A model generated the notes under the pieces. That model saw only the letters and a list, made by a program, of their open reading frames with translations, was not told where the DNA came from and made no database searches. A program made the position numbers and the translations under genes. Shown here one piece after another: positions 1 through 13,185 of a stretch of 64,000 bases of DNA; position 1 is the first letter of the stretch, and the number at the start of each line of letters is the position of its first letter. Source of the stretch: Bugula neritina (lineage: Eukaryota; Bryozoa; Gymnolaemata; Cheilostomatida; Bugulidae); assembly GCA_964035545.1 (NCBI GenBank), contig OZ037765.1, positions 11,898,698 through 11,962,697 on the forward strand, read 5' to 3'.

Positions 1-484
1 GTGAATAAAGATTACTGGCTTTTTCCAGGTTTGTTTCAAGATCTTCTATTTCATGTTTCTTAGCAGGCTATTGAATGCATAATTTTATCCATACTACATG
101 GAAGTAGTCTGTGGTAGACACTTTGATTTACATGCTCTTCCATACTTGGAATGTTCAGTGTTTCATAGTTCTTACAGTCGAATTTAGATCTAGCCTGTCT
201 TCTCTCTTTTAAAATTTATAGACATTACTGTAAGTTTATTGTTTAGTTTTAGGAATTTCTAAATTGTTTATTTGCTTCAAAGATTTGACTTGATTTTATT
301 GTCACCTGGACCGCTGTAGTCCTGCATGGGTATTGGTAAAAAGAGTTAAATGTATTACTCAATTCTAATTTTTTTCCTCGTGATCCTCTTTAATGTATGT
401 TGAGAAATACATTGTGCAAGAAAATAACCAAGAAGCTTGTTCCTGCTAAGTGAGCCATTAGCTTTATACTGGTGTTGTTTGTAG

Positions 485-1514
485 ATATTATTGTGAAGGT
501 TATAACGAAAAAGTTGGGAGATAAATATTACAAAAAGAAAGGTGTAATCAGAGAAGTGAGAGATAAATATACTGCAGTTATTCTTATGATTGACTCTGGG
601 GAAAAAGTTAAGCTGGATCAAACACATCTAGAGACAGTATTGCCTGCTATTGGTAAGTGTCCTGCAGTTTTTTGTTATGATCTTTTAAAATGATGTTTAA
701 AAAGAGTTGCGTTACTGTAATCAATTTATTATTGTAGGAAAGACAGTCCTTATTGTCAATGGGGAGTTCAGAGGTGAAGAAGGTGAATTGGTCAAATTGA
801 ATGAATCTAAATTTTCTTGTGATGTCAAAATAATCGCTGTAAGTTTCATGTTTTATATTTTTAATATTATTTTGATTCATGTGTAAACTGATATAGGCTT
901 AGCCTTTTAGCTACGTATTATCTCATAGAACATTTGTAGTTATCTTCAAAGGCGAGGACATTAAAGTTGGTTTTGTTATGGGAGAATATTTTGAAGGACT
1001 TTCAATTGTGCTTAATCAGTTGTGTTCTCAAAATTTGCTATAGGCTTACTCTCTTATTGTTTACTTTTTTATTCATATAGTATCCGCATAATTTCATGAA
1101 TGAATAGCAAGAATCAACTTAATTTTGTAATATTAAATGTAGCAACAAACTATCAATAATTAATTAATACTACTGCCAAGAAAAAAGATTTCGAAGCATG
1201 TACCGAAAAAGCTTTGAAGATCAGACAGTCTAAATATATTCTTTTTCATACTTGAAAAAAAACTTGTAACCTATACTCATACTTTAAAGAACACTAAAAG
1301 TAAATTCTTAGGTGGGATTGAATTTTTCTGTCATACAAAAAATAGGTGTGTGATTCAGGAAATGGGGGAAATTCTAGAAACTTTGAGAACTTAATATTAG
1401 AGTGTGCTTCTATTGCTTCAACGTGTGTATTTATTTCAGGGTCCGCATAACGGAAAGCTCGTGAGTAACCTTCCCTATGAAGATGTCAGCAAGCTTCAGG
1501 TGGAATCAACCTGA
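485..1514 (+). CDS. KIN: KIN17 DNA/RNA-binding protein, C-terminal exons (partial at 5' side)
   Basis: Three exons, 485-652, 738-838 and 1440-1514, join in frame with GT-AG borders and end at TGA 1512-1514; the rest of the gene lies left of the window. The product is the conserved KIN17 C-terminus with its tandem KOW/SH3-like region. Motifs seen: VVKVITKKLG, KYYKKKGVIREV, YTAVILMIDSG, KLDQTHLETVLP, then VLIVNGEFRGEEG-like residues and a terminal YEDVSKLQ. These match the end of animal KIN17 as I remember it (human: ITKKLGEKYHKKK and LDQTHLETVIPAPGK). KIN17 is a nuclear zinc-finger protein that binds DNA and RNA and is linked to replication, repair and the spliceosome; its zinc finger and winged-helix parts are not in this window. 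Bases 1-484 read as intron. An AATAAA lies 124 bases past the stop. Identity is near certain. Confidence 0.93.
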
Positions 1515-1637
1515 ATATGAAACATTTAGTTCAACCAACCTTATTCAAACTAAATCACATAGAAATTATCTTCACAATTGTATTTGTATTGACATATTTA
1601 TTTTTATATATATCCGATGTTTATGAAGAGCTTTTAT

Positions 1638-1643
1638 AATAAA
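1638..1643 (+). promoter_or_regulatory. poly(A) signal of KIN17
   Basis: AATAAA 124 bases after the KIN17 stop codon, in an AT-rich 3' UTR. The next gene on the right is on the opposite strand and has its own signal about 180 bases away, so the two transcripts converge. Confidence 0.7.
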
Positions 1644-1823
1644 TATTTTATTAACGCCAATATTTCAGGAGTAAAATGAATTTCATAAAGCAAAACTATA
1701 ATGAAGCAATTATAAGCTATAGAATATACATACAAACCGGAGAGATATTTTTAAAAGTTACATGATTGTGCACCTTTCGTTGATTGAAAATATATGGAAA
1801 ATAAAATAAAAAACTATGTAGAA

Positions 1824-1829
1824 TTTATT
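1824..1829 (-). promoter_or_regulatory. poly(A) signal of the ATGL-like gene
   Basis: TTTATT on the plus strand (AATAAA on the coding strand), about 207 bases past the TGA at 2036. It gives a short 3' UTR that stops before the converging KIN17 transcript. Confidence 0.6.
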
Positions 1830-2035
1830 TAAGGCATATGTCACAACCTGTTAATAAACCAATCGTATAAAAATATAATAATTCAACCTTGGCAATAAGA
1901 AACTGGCCAACATAACATCTACTTTGTTGATATGCATACATGGTAATATTTGCAACAGTAGCAGAGGTAATAATTGAAACACTGGTCAAACTAGAATAGT
2001 TGATTCGCACAAAATATCCATACATGAGAGAGACA

Positions 2036-5000
2036 TCATGAAGGAGAGGGACAAATGTCTGGAGATGCACCGTCTTCCATGCTGACGGCACTGATAACTG
2101 AGCGGGTAGAGCCATGATGTCGAAGCTTTTTGGCAGCTAAAGCACTAACAAGTTCAGACGGAGAGGGTGTTGGATCAACGCTGGCTTCACTGTCCTCGAG
2201 CTTAAAAATTTCTGTGGTTTTAAGTTGACCTTCTTCATCTTTATAATAGTATGCTAAGACTGCCTCAGTGTGCTCAACCACCTCAACACACTGGTCGAAA
2301 GTGTCTAAGTACTGACTACATTGACTAGAAGAAATCAGTTGTTGAGCATCTTCTGCTGGAGCATCACCCTTTATAAATTCACAAACAGCAATTTAATATG
2401 TATACCATACTGCAGTGACATGTAACAATTACTAGTATAGTTTAGCAAATGACGTAGCGTAGAAAAATAACTTTTGCTTGCTAGTATTTTTTGTTAAATG
2501 TAAATCAATAACTTTTTCAGCTTATAATTTTTATGGTAGTGCTAAAAATATAGAGTTAGTAAATGCAAATCACAATTTGGCTGAAAAAAGTATGTCATAG
2601 TTCAACATTTAGGCATTAGGATTAACATACTGAATGTCTAAATTTTCAATTCAGTGAAGTATCTATGAGCTAATTCAAGAAAAATAAGTTTTTTCTAAAA
2701 CTTCATATATGTTGCATATTGTTTAAATTGACAGTACCTCAACTAATGAACCTCGTCTGCTTGGTACAGGTGAAGTGATTCTGCTACAGCATCGGCTGTG
2801 TCGTGGTGAAAAACTAGTATGAAGAAGCTCACCTGTAATACAGTAAATCAACGTCAGTCTCTGTTGATATTGATATGTACTACATAATATAAGCAACCCG
2901 ACACATAAACCAGTATAAAACAATACAACTTAGGCAAAAATTCCAGTATAAGAACAAATTTCATTTTTTATTTACAACACGGTTTATTTCTTTCTAGGTA
3001 ATTCATACAGCCATGACCAACAAACAATCATAAACTTTACAAACTGATGTCCTCAGCTTAAGCAACTGCTCTCCGATTAGCTAGGTAGTAACCTGTATAA
3101 GCATGCTATAAACTTGAGCACATGTCTTAATTAGAAATTATTTTACATGCAATACATAACATGTAAAATGGAAAGAACAAGCTATGCATCAAGAAATTGG
3201 CCTAATTTCAAAAGATTTCAAGAGAAATTAGACAAGGTTCCCTAATAGGTTTCTCAACACAAATATAGAGCTGTAACAGTTGACAATAACTCATGACAAA
3301 GTTATACAAGCCTGTTACACCACCACTCACCCGTTGGTAAAGTTTCTTTTACATCTAACGAATCTAGTTCTTTAGAGTCTAAGTATTTTCCTCGAAGGCT
3401 TTGCACGTATTCTATGTTCTCTGCAGTGCTTAAACCAAGGTCAAATCCAAAACGTTGATCTCGGATACGGGCTCGGGAGGTCATGACCATGTCTGAAGCT
3501 ACATCTGTGTGTTGAACTTCTGTGATGGCAAACTGGCAGACAAATCTGCATAGAAAAACAAGTATACCTTGAAATAAATATTCCATAGACAAACTAATAT
3601 AACATGTACAGGATAACAATTATGAAAACTAAATATCAAGAACACTGTGCAAGTGTTTACAACCTAAAACAGCAAATTAAAATTATTTTGTAAAAAATAA
3701 ACCTGATAAAATATGAAATTGAATTTCATCTACTAAAGCATTTGCTTACTTAGCTGTGTATGTATGCTTTCCTTTAGTTATAACCTTTCCAGAGAGAAGC
3801 TTGGCATACCATACTATAGTAGCAGCTAACCAGGCAGCATCATGGTGTATTGAGGGCAACCATTTCAACATCCTGTGAAGTCAAGTCCAGTTAACGTAAT
3901 GACGGTTAATAAAAATCATATATCATGCAAAACGATTATTTGTAAACTTAGATAACACAAAATTTATACATTATTGAAAATGGCTTTATTAAAGTTACTG
4001 TTTTAAAAGTTGAAGCAATTATTTATAGATTTATGTAAAAAATTCAACTAAACATCAATATTTTTGCCAGACTAGTAAATTTTAACACAATTATATTGTT
4101 TTCCATACTTTGAAAATGTGGCAACTGTCACATCAAATGGGAGGTAGAGGGGAGAGCACAAAACTGAGAAGGTACGATAACTCCTCAGGTTCTTCATATA
4201 CAGCATGTAGTTTGAATTTACTACATTTACAGCATCTTCTAGGGCTACAAGATTAGAATACTAATTATTCAAATCATTATACTAGGACTATAATTAAACT
4301 ATTGAGAGATTCAAAAATCAAGTGCTATTATGTATTACTAGATAAGATAATATTCATAAATTAAAAAATTTACAACCATTAATGCTTGAAATTTCAATTC
4401 AACTCCGTTTTATTGGCACACTGATGCTACTGACTTAAACAAACCATTACAACCCTAAAAAAATTCAGAAAATATTTATTCAGTTGACTGATGCCAAATT
4501 TTTGGTGAGCCTTAAATCACTGGTGCCAGCTTGCACCTGAGACAAGATAAAAACAGCAATATTTCTAATTATCTTTGTCACTTCAATTTCAACTAGATTA
4601 CTAGAATAAAAGCAAACCTGTTATAACGCTTGGGTGTAGTTCCCTATCCTTCATTCTATTGGCTGTACAGTGCTCACACCCATCACGTTCATCTTCTGCT
4701 TCTTCACCATCCTCACTGAATGATGTTGAAACGCTGCGTGATAAGACTGAGCGGATGGCCAGGTGCCTCGAGCAATTCACCATATCTACAATATCAAGTT
4801 CAAACTGTAACTTGATGTTTTACTTGCCACACCAGGAATAAGTCTATATATGAGACAGTCTATTAATAAGTTATTATAAAGGCAACTCTGTCAAATTTTT
4901 GCAGAGTCCTGGAGAAAAGCACTACTTGTGAAAACATAATGGCTCAGTGGCAGTTGACTTATGAAGTTGCTGACCTGTAGGTCAATAATCTTTTCTAATT

Positions 5001-8000
5001 TTTCTTTTGATATTTTTAGCAGTTGAGAGACAGACAATCAATAGTGTAATAAAAATATTAGCCTGCCTTTCTAACTTACAAGCAGTAATTTGGTGAAGTT
5101 AACTACAGTTAAATTGTTGTGAGGAGTATGAAATAACACCATCACCTGACATAGTTTCGTGGGTGTTGTAACAGTAGACAAATTTTGCAATACCAAGTTC
5201 ACAGGTATGTAAAAATATATTAAAAGCACTAAAATTCAACTATTTTGAGTTTTATTTTAGAAAATCCGAGCCAAACCAATTCCATATACTTTAGGAAAGG
5301 TACAAGACTTCCATCTACAGGGTTAAGTTACATTAGAGAAATGTTTCAACTTCAACACCTCTACTGTTCACCTCACAATGAAAGAATGGCTTTAATCAGC
5401 TCAACATTTTTACCTTAACATTATCCAATTGCCAATATATTGACCTCCATGGGGTGGTATTGAGTAGAAAGTAAAATACTATGGTAAATGCATTTAAAAC
5501 CATTTACCTAATTGAAAATATTTGCTCTTTCACAAAGGATCAACAGCAAAGATAATACAAAACAATGTATTTGTTGGAGGAAAATTTACTACAAACGAAG
5601 TTCTAAATAGAGCCATGCAAAGTTTTCCATGCATTGGGTTGTGAACTTTGCAGAAGGAATAAAGTTAACACTAGTAAACAGTGTAGGCCTATGTCTGCTT
5701 TTGTTTAATAGGCAGCTAGAATTGAATTCTAGCCCAACTATTTAGTAGCAGGTAATTTCATGACTGCCAGCCATTAATTGAAAACTAGATAGAAATACTT
5801 GCATTTTATTTTTATACGAAAAATAAATACTTACGATTCTCTTTCAAATAAGAAAGAGCATCTTCGAAGCCCTGTTTACATATTTGACTGAGTTTTTCCG
5901 GATGAGGAGGGAACATGATTCTCGACAGTCTGTATAAATTCTTGATGGTAAACTGAAAGCTAGTGTTGGAGATAAGCCAGTAGTGAATATTCGGAGACTC
6001 GTTCTTCGGGCATATGTCACTGTGTCCGGCAAATGGTGACACTGTGATGGTGTACTTGTTAATCCTTGGCAGGTTGTTGCTCAGTGCCCCATCAACATAC
6101 CTCTAAAATCCAGACAAAAGAGGATTCAATTATCATCAGTTTGGCAGAAGGTGAACACCCTACTTCTAGATTCCTTTGAGGTCTCTCAACAGCTCACTAG
6201 TACTTGTTGAATAATTTCAACTTCAAAAACCAGGAGAGGTTATTGCAGAATTATCACTACATAGAAAGTCATGAAGTTCACCATTCAAAACCCAAATCAA
6301 GTGTTAGAAACACAGCTCCTGATTGTAGCCATTCCTGATGAAGGCGTCATTAGTAGTTATTTTATAAGTTTTCAATATTACGTCATACTCTCAATAACTA
6401 TAAATCCTAAAACTTTTAAGACTAAATTACCATTTATTGTAACTTTGACTCTTAGTTAGCAACACAAACAGCAAGATGATCATTATCAAGTTTAATTTGA
6501 AACTTAGCCTATGAAGACTTCAGGTAGATATTGATAGTAATAATCATGAAATTAAACTGTTGATAATATGCCGAGATTAATAACAAATTAATAAAACAAA
6601 ACTACTCAAACTGAAGAGCATCAAACCTACTTGAAAAATCGCCAACCTTACAGCAGTTAAATAGAATAAAATTGGAGTTGATTTCATGAGAGATAACTCA
6701 AGTGGATTAGTGTAATGCCATACATACCTCACCCTTGTAGATGGGAGGTATGAAACCAGACCACAAGGGAATGTATGCACTGCACAGCAACACCTATAAG
6801 ACATACAGCAACATGTCAATTCTACATCTGCATATACTTTGCATCCACATAACCTCATTACCTACATATCAAAACAACTATACAAACAGGTCACCTGTTA
6901 TGTGCTAATTTCAAATTAACCAAATCTTCAATGCAGAACTCTTCAACTGTGACTTAGCTAGAAAGCATTTATTGGTAACAGTACTACAAATTCTACCAAG
7001 TCTCCACAAAATTGTTTTACTGGGAAAGGCTAAAATTTGCAAATGTCACCAGCTAAAGATTCAGCTTATTTGTGGAAACAAGTACAACCTTTGAAAATCA
7101 AATTACTAATAAGCACTCAAAGTTTTTTATTCCTTTTAATTTTAATAACCAAATGGAAAACCTAAGCATAATGCATTAAATAGTGAATACTTCTGGCTGC
7201 CAACCTGAATCAAGTCAGCTCTAGTCTGAAACTCGGAGATTATTACATTCTTGCCATCTCGAACTCTGGTCATGGATACGTGAAGTTTGTTTGTGCAAAT
7301 CTCGTGGGCATTTGATGGCAAAATCTCTTCTAACCCACTTTTCAAATGATCAGTGATACTAAATGATGGGTGCATGGGGCCCAAGGACCTTTTCCTAGCT
7401 TTTGCTGCTAGCTTTAAGGTCCAGCTTGTACAATAACCTGGTGGTGAAAACAGGTTGTCAGGTTATACTATCTACCATCTACTAGCTGCTAGCATATCAC
7501 CTCATTGTCTACCAAATCACACCATTTGTATGTACAGCTAAGCTGCATCACACCATCGCAAATTCATTAATTATAATATTGTGGCCTTATGATAGGCCGC
7601 ATTGCTGAGGCCAGCGTGTAAGCGGCAAAACACGGGGCAATATATAGAGCGTTAGCAATGACCTTTGACAATGATGCACGCTTCTCATAACGTGCACAAC
7701 GTGATAGCATAGCATAGCTAGTACTAACTTGTACTACGTTGTGTTGCACAACCAGTTGGCAGAATGCCAAGCTAAGGCTAACGAATTTCAAGGTCAGTAA
7801 GTAAGTATAATGAACTGGAATTGATCAAGTTACTACAAGCTTATCAATGTAAGGTTTTTGACTTGTAGGGATTAGGGAGCTATGCTTGACATAGTGCTTG
7901 TGCATTTTATAGTATTTTTTCAACTAGGGCTTAGAACAAATTTTATATGCATGTAAAATAAATGTAAACTTGCAACATAAAGATAAGTAGCTAAAATTAT

Positions 8001-8283
8001 GCCTCTAGTTTCAAGTTAATAACAATAGTCAAGAAAAACAATAAATATGTATTCACATTTCACAATCCTAGTAAACTTGAAGAGTTAAATATTTACCTAA
8101 AGGAGCTTCACACAAGAGTAGGGCTGCCACCATCGCACCAGCACTAGCCCCACCTATGAGATGTTGGATTGTGTCAGGAGGAGCATACTCCCGCAAGCAG
8201 CTAGCTACACCAACATGGTAAATCCCCAGAAATCCACATCCAGCAAAAGTAAAGTTTGGCTTTTCCTCATCCGAATTAGTCAT
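2036..8283 (-). CDS. PNPLA2: Patatin-like phospholipase, ATGL/adiponutrin type (PNPLA2/3-like triacylglycerol lipase)
   Basis: Ten exons: 8283-8097, 7437-7205, 6793-6728, 6102-5835, 4785-4618, 4244-4109, 3872-3750, 3545-3331, 2832-2738, 2368-2036. They total 1824 nt, 607 residues, with every junction in phase and GT-AG. The patatin domain holds the oxyanion loop GCGFLG (15-20), nucleophile elbow GASAG (Ser47) and the dyad Asp in VDGA (Asp166). From memory these are the numbers of human ATGL (S47, D166). Other family stretches are RVRDGKNVIIS, SPFAGHSDICP, NLYRLSRIMFPP and a CKQGFEDAL-like helix. The family releases the first fatty acid from triacylglycerol on lipid droplets. The C-terminal third is about 100 residues longer than vertebrate ATGL (504 aa), is Ser/Glu-rich and not recognised. 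Start: first ATG, 7-10 residues before the core. The call is PNPLA1-5 class; ATGL versus adiponutrin orthology is not settled. Confidence 0.93.
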
Positions 8284-10350
8284 GTTTACTTTATTGGTAC
8301 ATCAACATCTATGGATCTTGATTTATCAATCTCTACTACAACATAATAATAACGATAATTTTACAAAGCATCCTCAATATCTTCATTCAAATAGTTTGCA
8401 AATACTTTGATCTAGTGAGACAAGCATACCTGGTAAAAGATGACAAGCTTTTAATAATTCAAATGTTTACAAACTCAAATGCCCATTTAACCATTTTAGC
8501 CAAAAAACTTTACTGCTTTTTATAAAAAAAAAAACCGTCAAAATGAGTAAATCTGCTGTATAAGTGTATTGATATGAATGCATATACTACAATATGCTGT
8601 TAGCTATAACATTTCTGAATCACCCAATCACTAACTATCTGTGATAGTATTGGCCTGTGCATAATGTTAAACAACTGATTTTAAGAGGGGGATAAAAATT
8701 TTGCCACTGGGATTTAAATAAATTTAAAAGGGTTTAGGTTACAGAACTTAGTTACTAATACTTGTAACTTTCAAATCATAATTAGGCTATAGTTACAGTA
8801 ATAGTAATACTAATGCTCTAATAGTAATAGTAATTTAATATTAATACTAGTTACTATAAGTATTAGTATAAGTCTAAATATAACTAATAATATAACTTAT
8901 AATAAATATAACTAAACTATTAAAGTTTAATGAATACTAATACTAATAGTAATAGTATTACTAATAATATTACAATTATTATTATAACATTAACTACTAT
9001 TAGTATTACATTTACCCAATTAGTATTACAACATGAACATATAATTAATATTATAATTTATAAAGTTAAATTTAAACTTCTAACATCAAGTTTAACTGGC
9101 ACTCCCACAGTTTCAGTTTGAGTTACTTATACTTATAGTTACAGTCATACTGTCTTAGAGTTAGTAACAGTAACGCTAACAGTAACTGTAAGTAACTTAG
9201 TCAGTCACAATGTGAGTGTCACTATCACTTACACTTACAGCTAGTTACTAAGACAAAGAGTAAGACTAAAACTGTAAAAACTAAAAGTAAAAGTTGACAA
9301 AATAATATTAATTTTAATTCATATAATAAGAATGATAATAATCATTTATTATAAATATAATATTATTTTATTAATAATAATTTAATATTCATAATCTTAA
9401 TCATATTCATATTGTCATGATTGATGATAATCTAAATCATAATCATAATGATGATCAAAATGAGGATCATATTATTAATATTATTAAATTTAATGATTAT
9501 GATGAAGTTGAACTGATTATGAAGTGATAATTTATTTTATAAAATTATGAAAAACATCATGCTGAGCTATAATATAATCAAAATAAAATATTAAAAATAA
9601 TGGTAAAACAATACAAATGGCGATATACCATATCTAATGAGGATGTTGATGTTCTGTAGTTGTAATACTAATCCTGATGGTAATACTAATTGGGCTATGT
9701 TTCTATCATCATAATGTAAATGTATAGTTGTTTACAATGTTACGATGTGCGTCTAAAGTACAAGTCATATGTCCGAAATATTAGACTAGTATTCCTTTTT
9801 ACGTGCGGTATTTGTTCAACTATATTCCGATAAATTATTGTCTCTACTTTACTAAACCGACATTAGTCAAATTCTGAAAGATAACTCTAATCCGCGAGTG
9901 TTGGCGCCCGAGAACAATATTATGCATGTTAAAAGACAAAAAATAGATTTTGAATACTTTCAGGTTTGAACTGCTTGCTTGCTAATCTATATTATATATA
10001 ACTCATTAATTAAGCTAAAGTGCTTAACTTTTGCTTAGATAGCTTAAATATTGACAAAAATTTCACTTGGAGAGCAGGTGATTTTCTTTTAAGTGCTACA
10101 TCAGTTTTCTTTTGCACTAAATTTCCATAAAAATCATATACACTTTTACCGTTTACATTGCCAACTTTAATCATTTAATAAAAACTATAGCCTAACGTTA
10201 TTCTTAATACGTACGTAAAATTTCAACAAATTATCCTCATTCTAAAAATGAGACACTAGCAATAGAAGACGTCTTATAACTGTTCCAAGTGTTTCATTGC
10301 TACACTTGAAATAACATATATATCTTGATCTTGATCAAGAACTCCGATTG
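8284..10350. other. Gene-free spacer with cryptic simple sequence
   Basis: Upstream flank of the lipase gene. No convincing exon on either strand. From about 8760 to 9560 the sequence is a degenerate patchwork of short motifs such as TTACTA, AGTAAT, TAATAG, GTAACT and, later, ATCATA/ATTATT, with no fixed period. The short ORF at 8930-9121 is Asn/Thr/Ile-rich translation of this patchwork and is not a gene. Around 9600-10350 I see nothing specific. Confidence 0.6.
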
Positions 10351-10912
10351 AGAATGTCAAAAGCATCACAAACTTTTGGAAGGCTATGAGAAAGGGTTTG
10401 GGATAACGGAGACCTGACAACTAAGACAAAATGTGCAGTCTACCAAGCCATTGTTCTATCTACACTGCTATATGAAGTGGAGTCATGGACAGTCTATAAG
10501 ATCACGGCACACAAGCTGAATCCCTTTCTTATGAATCAACTAAGACAGATACTGTTAGTGAAATGGTGGCACTTTGTACCTAATATAAAGATCCTCCAGA
10601 AAACCAACATTACCAGTCTATATGGCACCGTCATCCAAAGAAATCTAAGATGGGCTGGACACATCAACAGATTAGACAACACCAGGATCCCAAAACAGAT
10701 TCTATACTCACAGCTAACAGAAGGCTCCCGTGACATTGGCAGACCGAGGCTCCGTTACAAAGATACCATTAAACGCAATCTTAAAGACAAGGGGATATCT
10801 CTTGGTAAATGGCAAATGCTGTCACTTGACAGACAAAATGGAGACTAATGATACACCAGAAGTCATAGTCGGACACGACAGACAGCAATAAGATGATGAT
10901 GATGATGATATA
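10351..10912 (+). mobile_element. Non-LTR retrotransposon (LINE) 3' end, dead fragment
   Basis: The plus strand encodes the C-terminal end of a LINE reverse-transcriptase ORF. Recognisable pieces are SKASQTFGRL, LTTKTKCAVYQAIVLSTLLY, ESWTVYK, LRWAGHINRLD, RIPKQILYSQL and GRPRLRYKDTIK, the usual order for the C-terminus of CR1/Jockey/RTE-type elements. An in-frame TGA follows GRL (10387-10389), so it is not functional. The ORF then runs to TAA at 10846-10848, followed by a short tail and a GAT-rich microsatellite, as is common at LINE 3' ends. Polymerase and endonuclease parts are absent: a 5'-truncated copy. The clade is not certain. Confidence 0.85.
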
Positions 10913-11030
10913 TATATGTGTGTGTGTGCGTGTGCGTCTGCGTCTGCGTGTGCGTGTGCGTCTGCGTGTGCGTCTGTGTGTGCGTCTGCATTGTGCGTCT
11001 GCGTGTGCGTCTGTGTGCGCGTCTGCATGT
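10891..11030. repeat. Compound microsatellite (GAT)n-(TA)n-(TG)n with GTGCGTCTGC variants
   Basis: A run of GATGATGATG, then TATATA, then about 100 bases of GT-rich units (TGTGTG, GTGCGT, GTCTGC). It directly follows the LINE fragment and probably grew from its 3' tail. The Val/Cys/Arg-rich ORFs here on both strands are translations of the repeat, not genes. Confidence 0.85.
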
Positions 11031-13185
11031 GTGGTATATACCTTCAACATACAGTGCAATAGCCCTATTTCAACATACCAGTTGTATCTCTTCAAGACAG
11101 CGGCATAATTACTAACTGCAGTTGAAAACTTGGCAAACTTGTTGAACACATTATTATGATGTATTTACTGAACCGGCCTACTAAGATATGTTTGCATGCA
11201 AAATACTTCAGTGAAATCCCTTGAATTTCTCTAAGATACTACAGTAGGTCAAAGTTTGCTTTTGTTTTGGAGTTGTACAACCATGTATCAATATCTACAT
11301 CTCACCCTATAAGCTTAATTTTGCTTCCAGTCTGTGAAAGGACATATTAGCTGTATCTTATTTTTTCTGTAGAAAGTCCTTAAACAAGCACCTTCAAGTT
11401 TATAAAATTGTGTTTTGTGAGAGTTACCCCTCCCTGAAAATAAGTTTGAAGTAATTTTAATAGAATATACTTATACTGGTGGTAAACGCATGCCGTATCT
11501 ATGGCCTAAATAAGTTCAAGCAGTTGTTAGGTAGACTTATACTCTATACTCTATAGTATTAGTCAACAGATCTATTGAAGTGCTGACAACTCTTCAATGT
11601 ATCATTAGTAGACATGCTAAACAGGTTCTATGTTTTGTGGATAGACAAATCTATAAACCTTGCAGCACATCTATCTGTGTCACTGCAGGAAAATACAGTA
11701 ATGGGACAGCAGCAGCATATTTTTATGAAATGTAATTAAAGTTACAAGTTTTTAAATTATGGAAAAGTCACAGTTAATTTTTTTTATACAGAAATAATTG
11801 AAAAGTCTCACTATTTTACACTAGCTATTAAGTTTGAAAATAACTTAAAGAATCCCGACACACTTTACTTATATAGTATGAAAATATTCATTTATATCTT
11901 AGCTATCTGAAAGTTAATGGAAATGTTGCATGCCCACACAATTTTGTTTTATAATGAATTTTGTGCACACATGTCTGAAAATAATTTGAGAATTTTTATC
12001 GCAATCCGGTGACGAATTACACCGCCTAATAAAATTTACACATGCATATGGTTCATTTCTGATGGTCAATTTTTGTTTGGTAATATTCTACAGCAGTATA
12101 CATGTCTAAAACTGCAACAATAATCACTTTTTGTGTAATCTAGTCACGGTTTTCTGACCAATTACCATATTTCAGCTGTATTCTATTTGTTCATCCTTAG
12201 TTTTATTGAGTATTTTTTTATCTACAAGTTATACTTGCCCATTTCAGTTTAATTGTATTCCATACCTATTTTATATAACCTTTGGTCTATTTGAAAGGAC
12301 AGCAGCACATAATGTTATAAAGTACAGTGACATAGTGGTGTATAGACTAGAGCTTGTCAGAAGTGGTAGGCTATAGACTTATTATTATGTATAAATACAT
12401 TTTAAAGCATTTTGACTGTATCGAAAATTTTGGGCTATAAAAAATAAATTATAATTTTTAAAACTGTTAGCAGATAACTTTACTAACATGTACCTGTATA
12501 ATTTGTAAATCACAGCAATTGCATCATTATCATGCAGCTATAATTATTATTATTGCCATTGGATTTGAAGTATAATTCCATATTTAATAATAAAAATTAA
12601 AACAAAAAATTACAATACAAGGCATTTTATAAAATAAATACCAAACTAATATGTCATGCCGCTATTTAGAAAGAAAAAAAATCTAAAAAGCAGCTATAGC
12701 TGCTTGTATTTTGAACAACATAAAAAAAATGTTTAAAATATATAACAGCCATTTAAACAAGCTTGCAAAAATAGAACAAAAATCAGTTTCTGATAAGCCA
12801 ATTTTTCTTCTCTCTTTATAACACTTAAAAGCTTTCATAAATAATTAAGACAGAACAATGTGACTTTTTAGATACATATTGAATGTTCACATTTAGCAAG
12901 TAGGTAGATGCATTTTTAGTTTATTCTATCAGATGACAGCAAAGGCGAAAGGTCAAACAATAATGCATATCTAGACTTGACTAGCTAGTTGTTTCTATCA
13001 CAACTACTATTACTATAACATGCACATAATATTTGCTATGGCATGCTGGTTATCTATAACCTGTGTTTTATCAGTTGCTCTCCGCATATACAAATATTTC
13101 AGGTGTGACCTTATCACTGAGCTGAAGGAAAATGTTCAGTTAGCAGTTTGGCATTTCTATTAATTGACTTGTATTCACTTGAACT
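11031..13185. other. Spacer, nothing specific seen
   Basis: AT-rich sequence between the LINE relic and the CUB-like gene. I found no exon-like stretch with both splice sites and no tandem repeat of note. It presumably includes the promoter and 5' UTR of the CUB-like gene near its right end, but no clear TATA box is visible. Confidence 0.5.

Noticed and set aside
10351-10912. Functional LINE
   Set aside because: Only the C-terminal part remains and it has an in-frame stop.
10893-11149. Several overlapping ORFs on both strands
   Set aside because: They translate a GT/GC microsatellite (alternating Val/Cys/Arg or His/Thr) and have no independent support.
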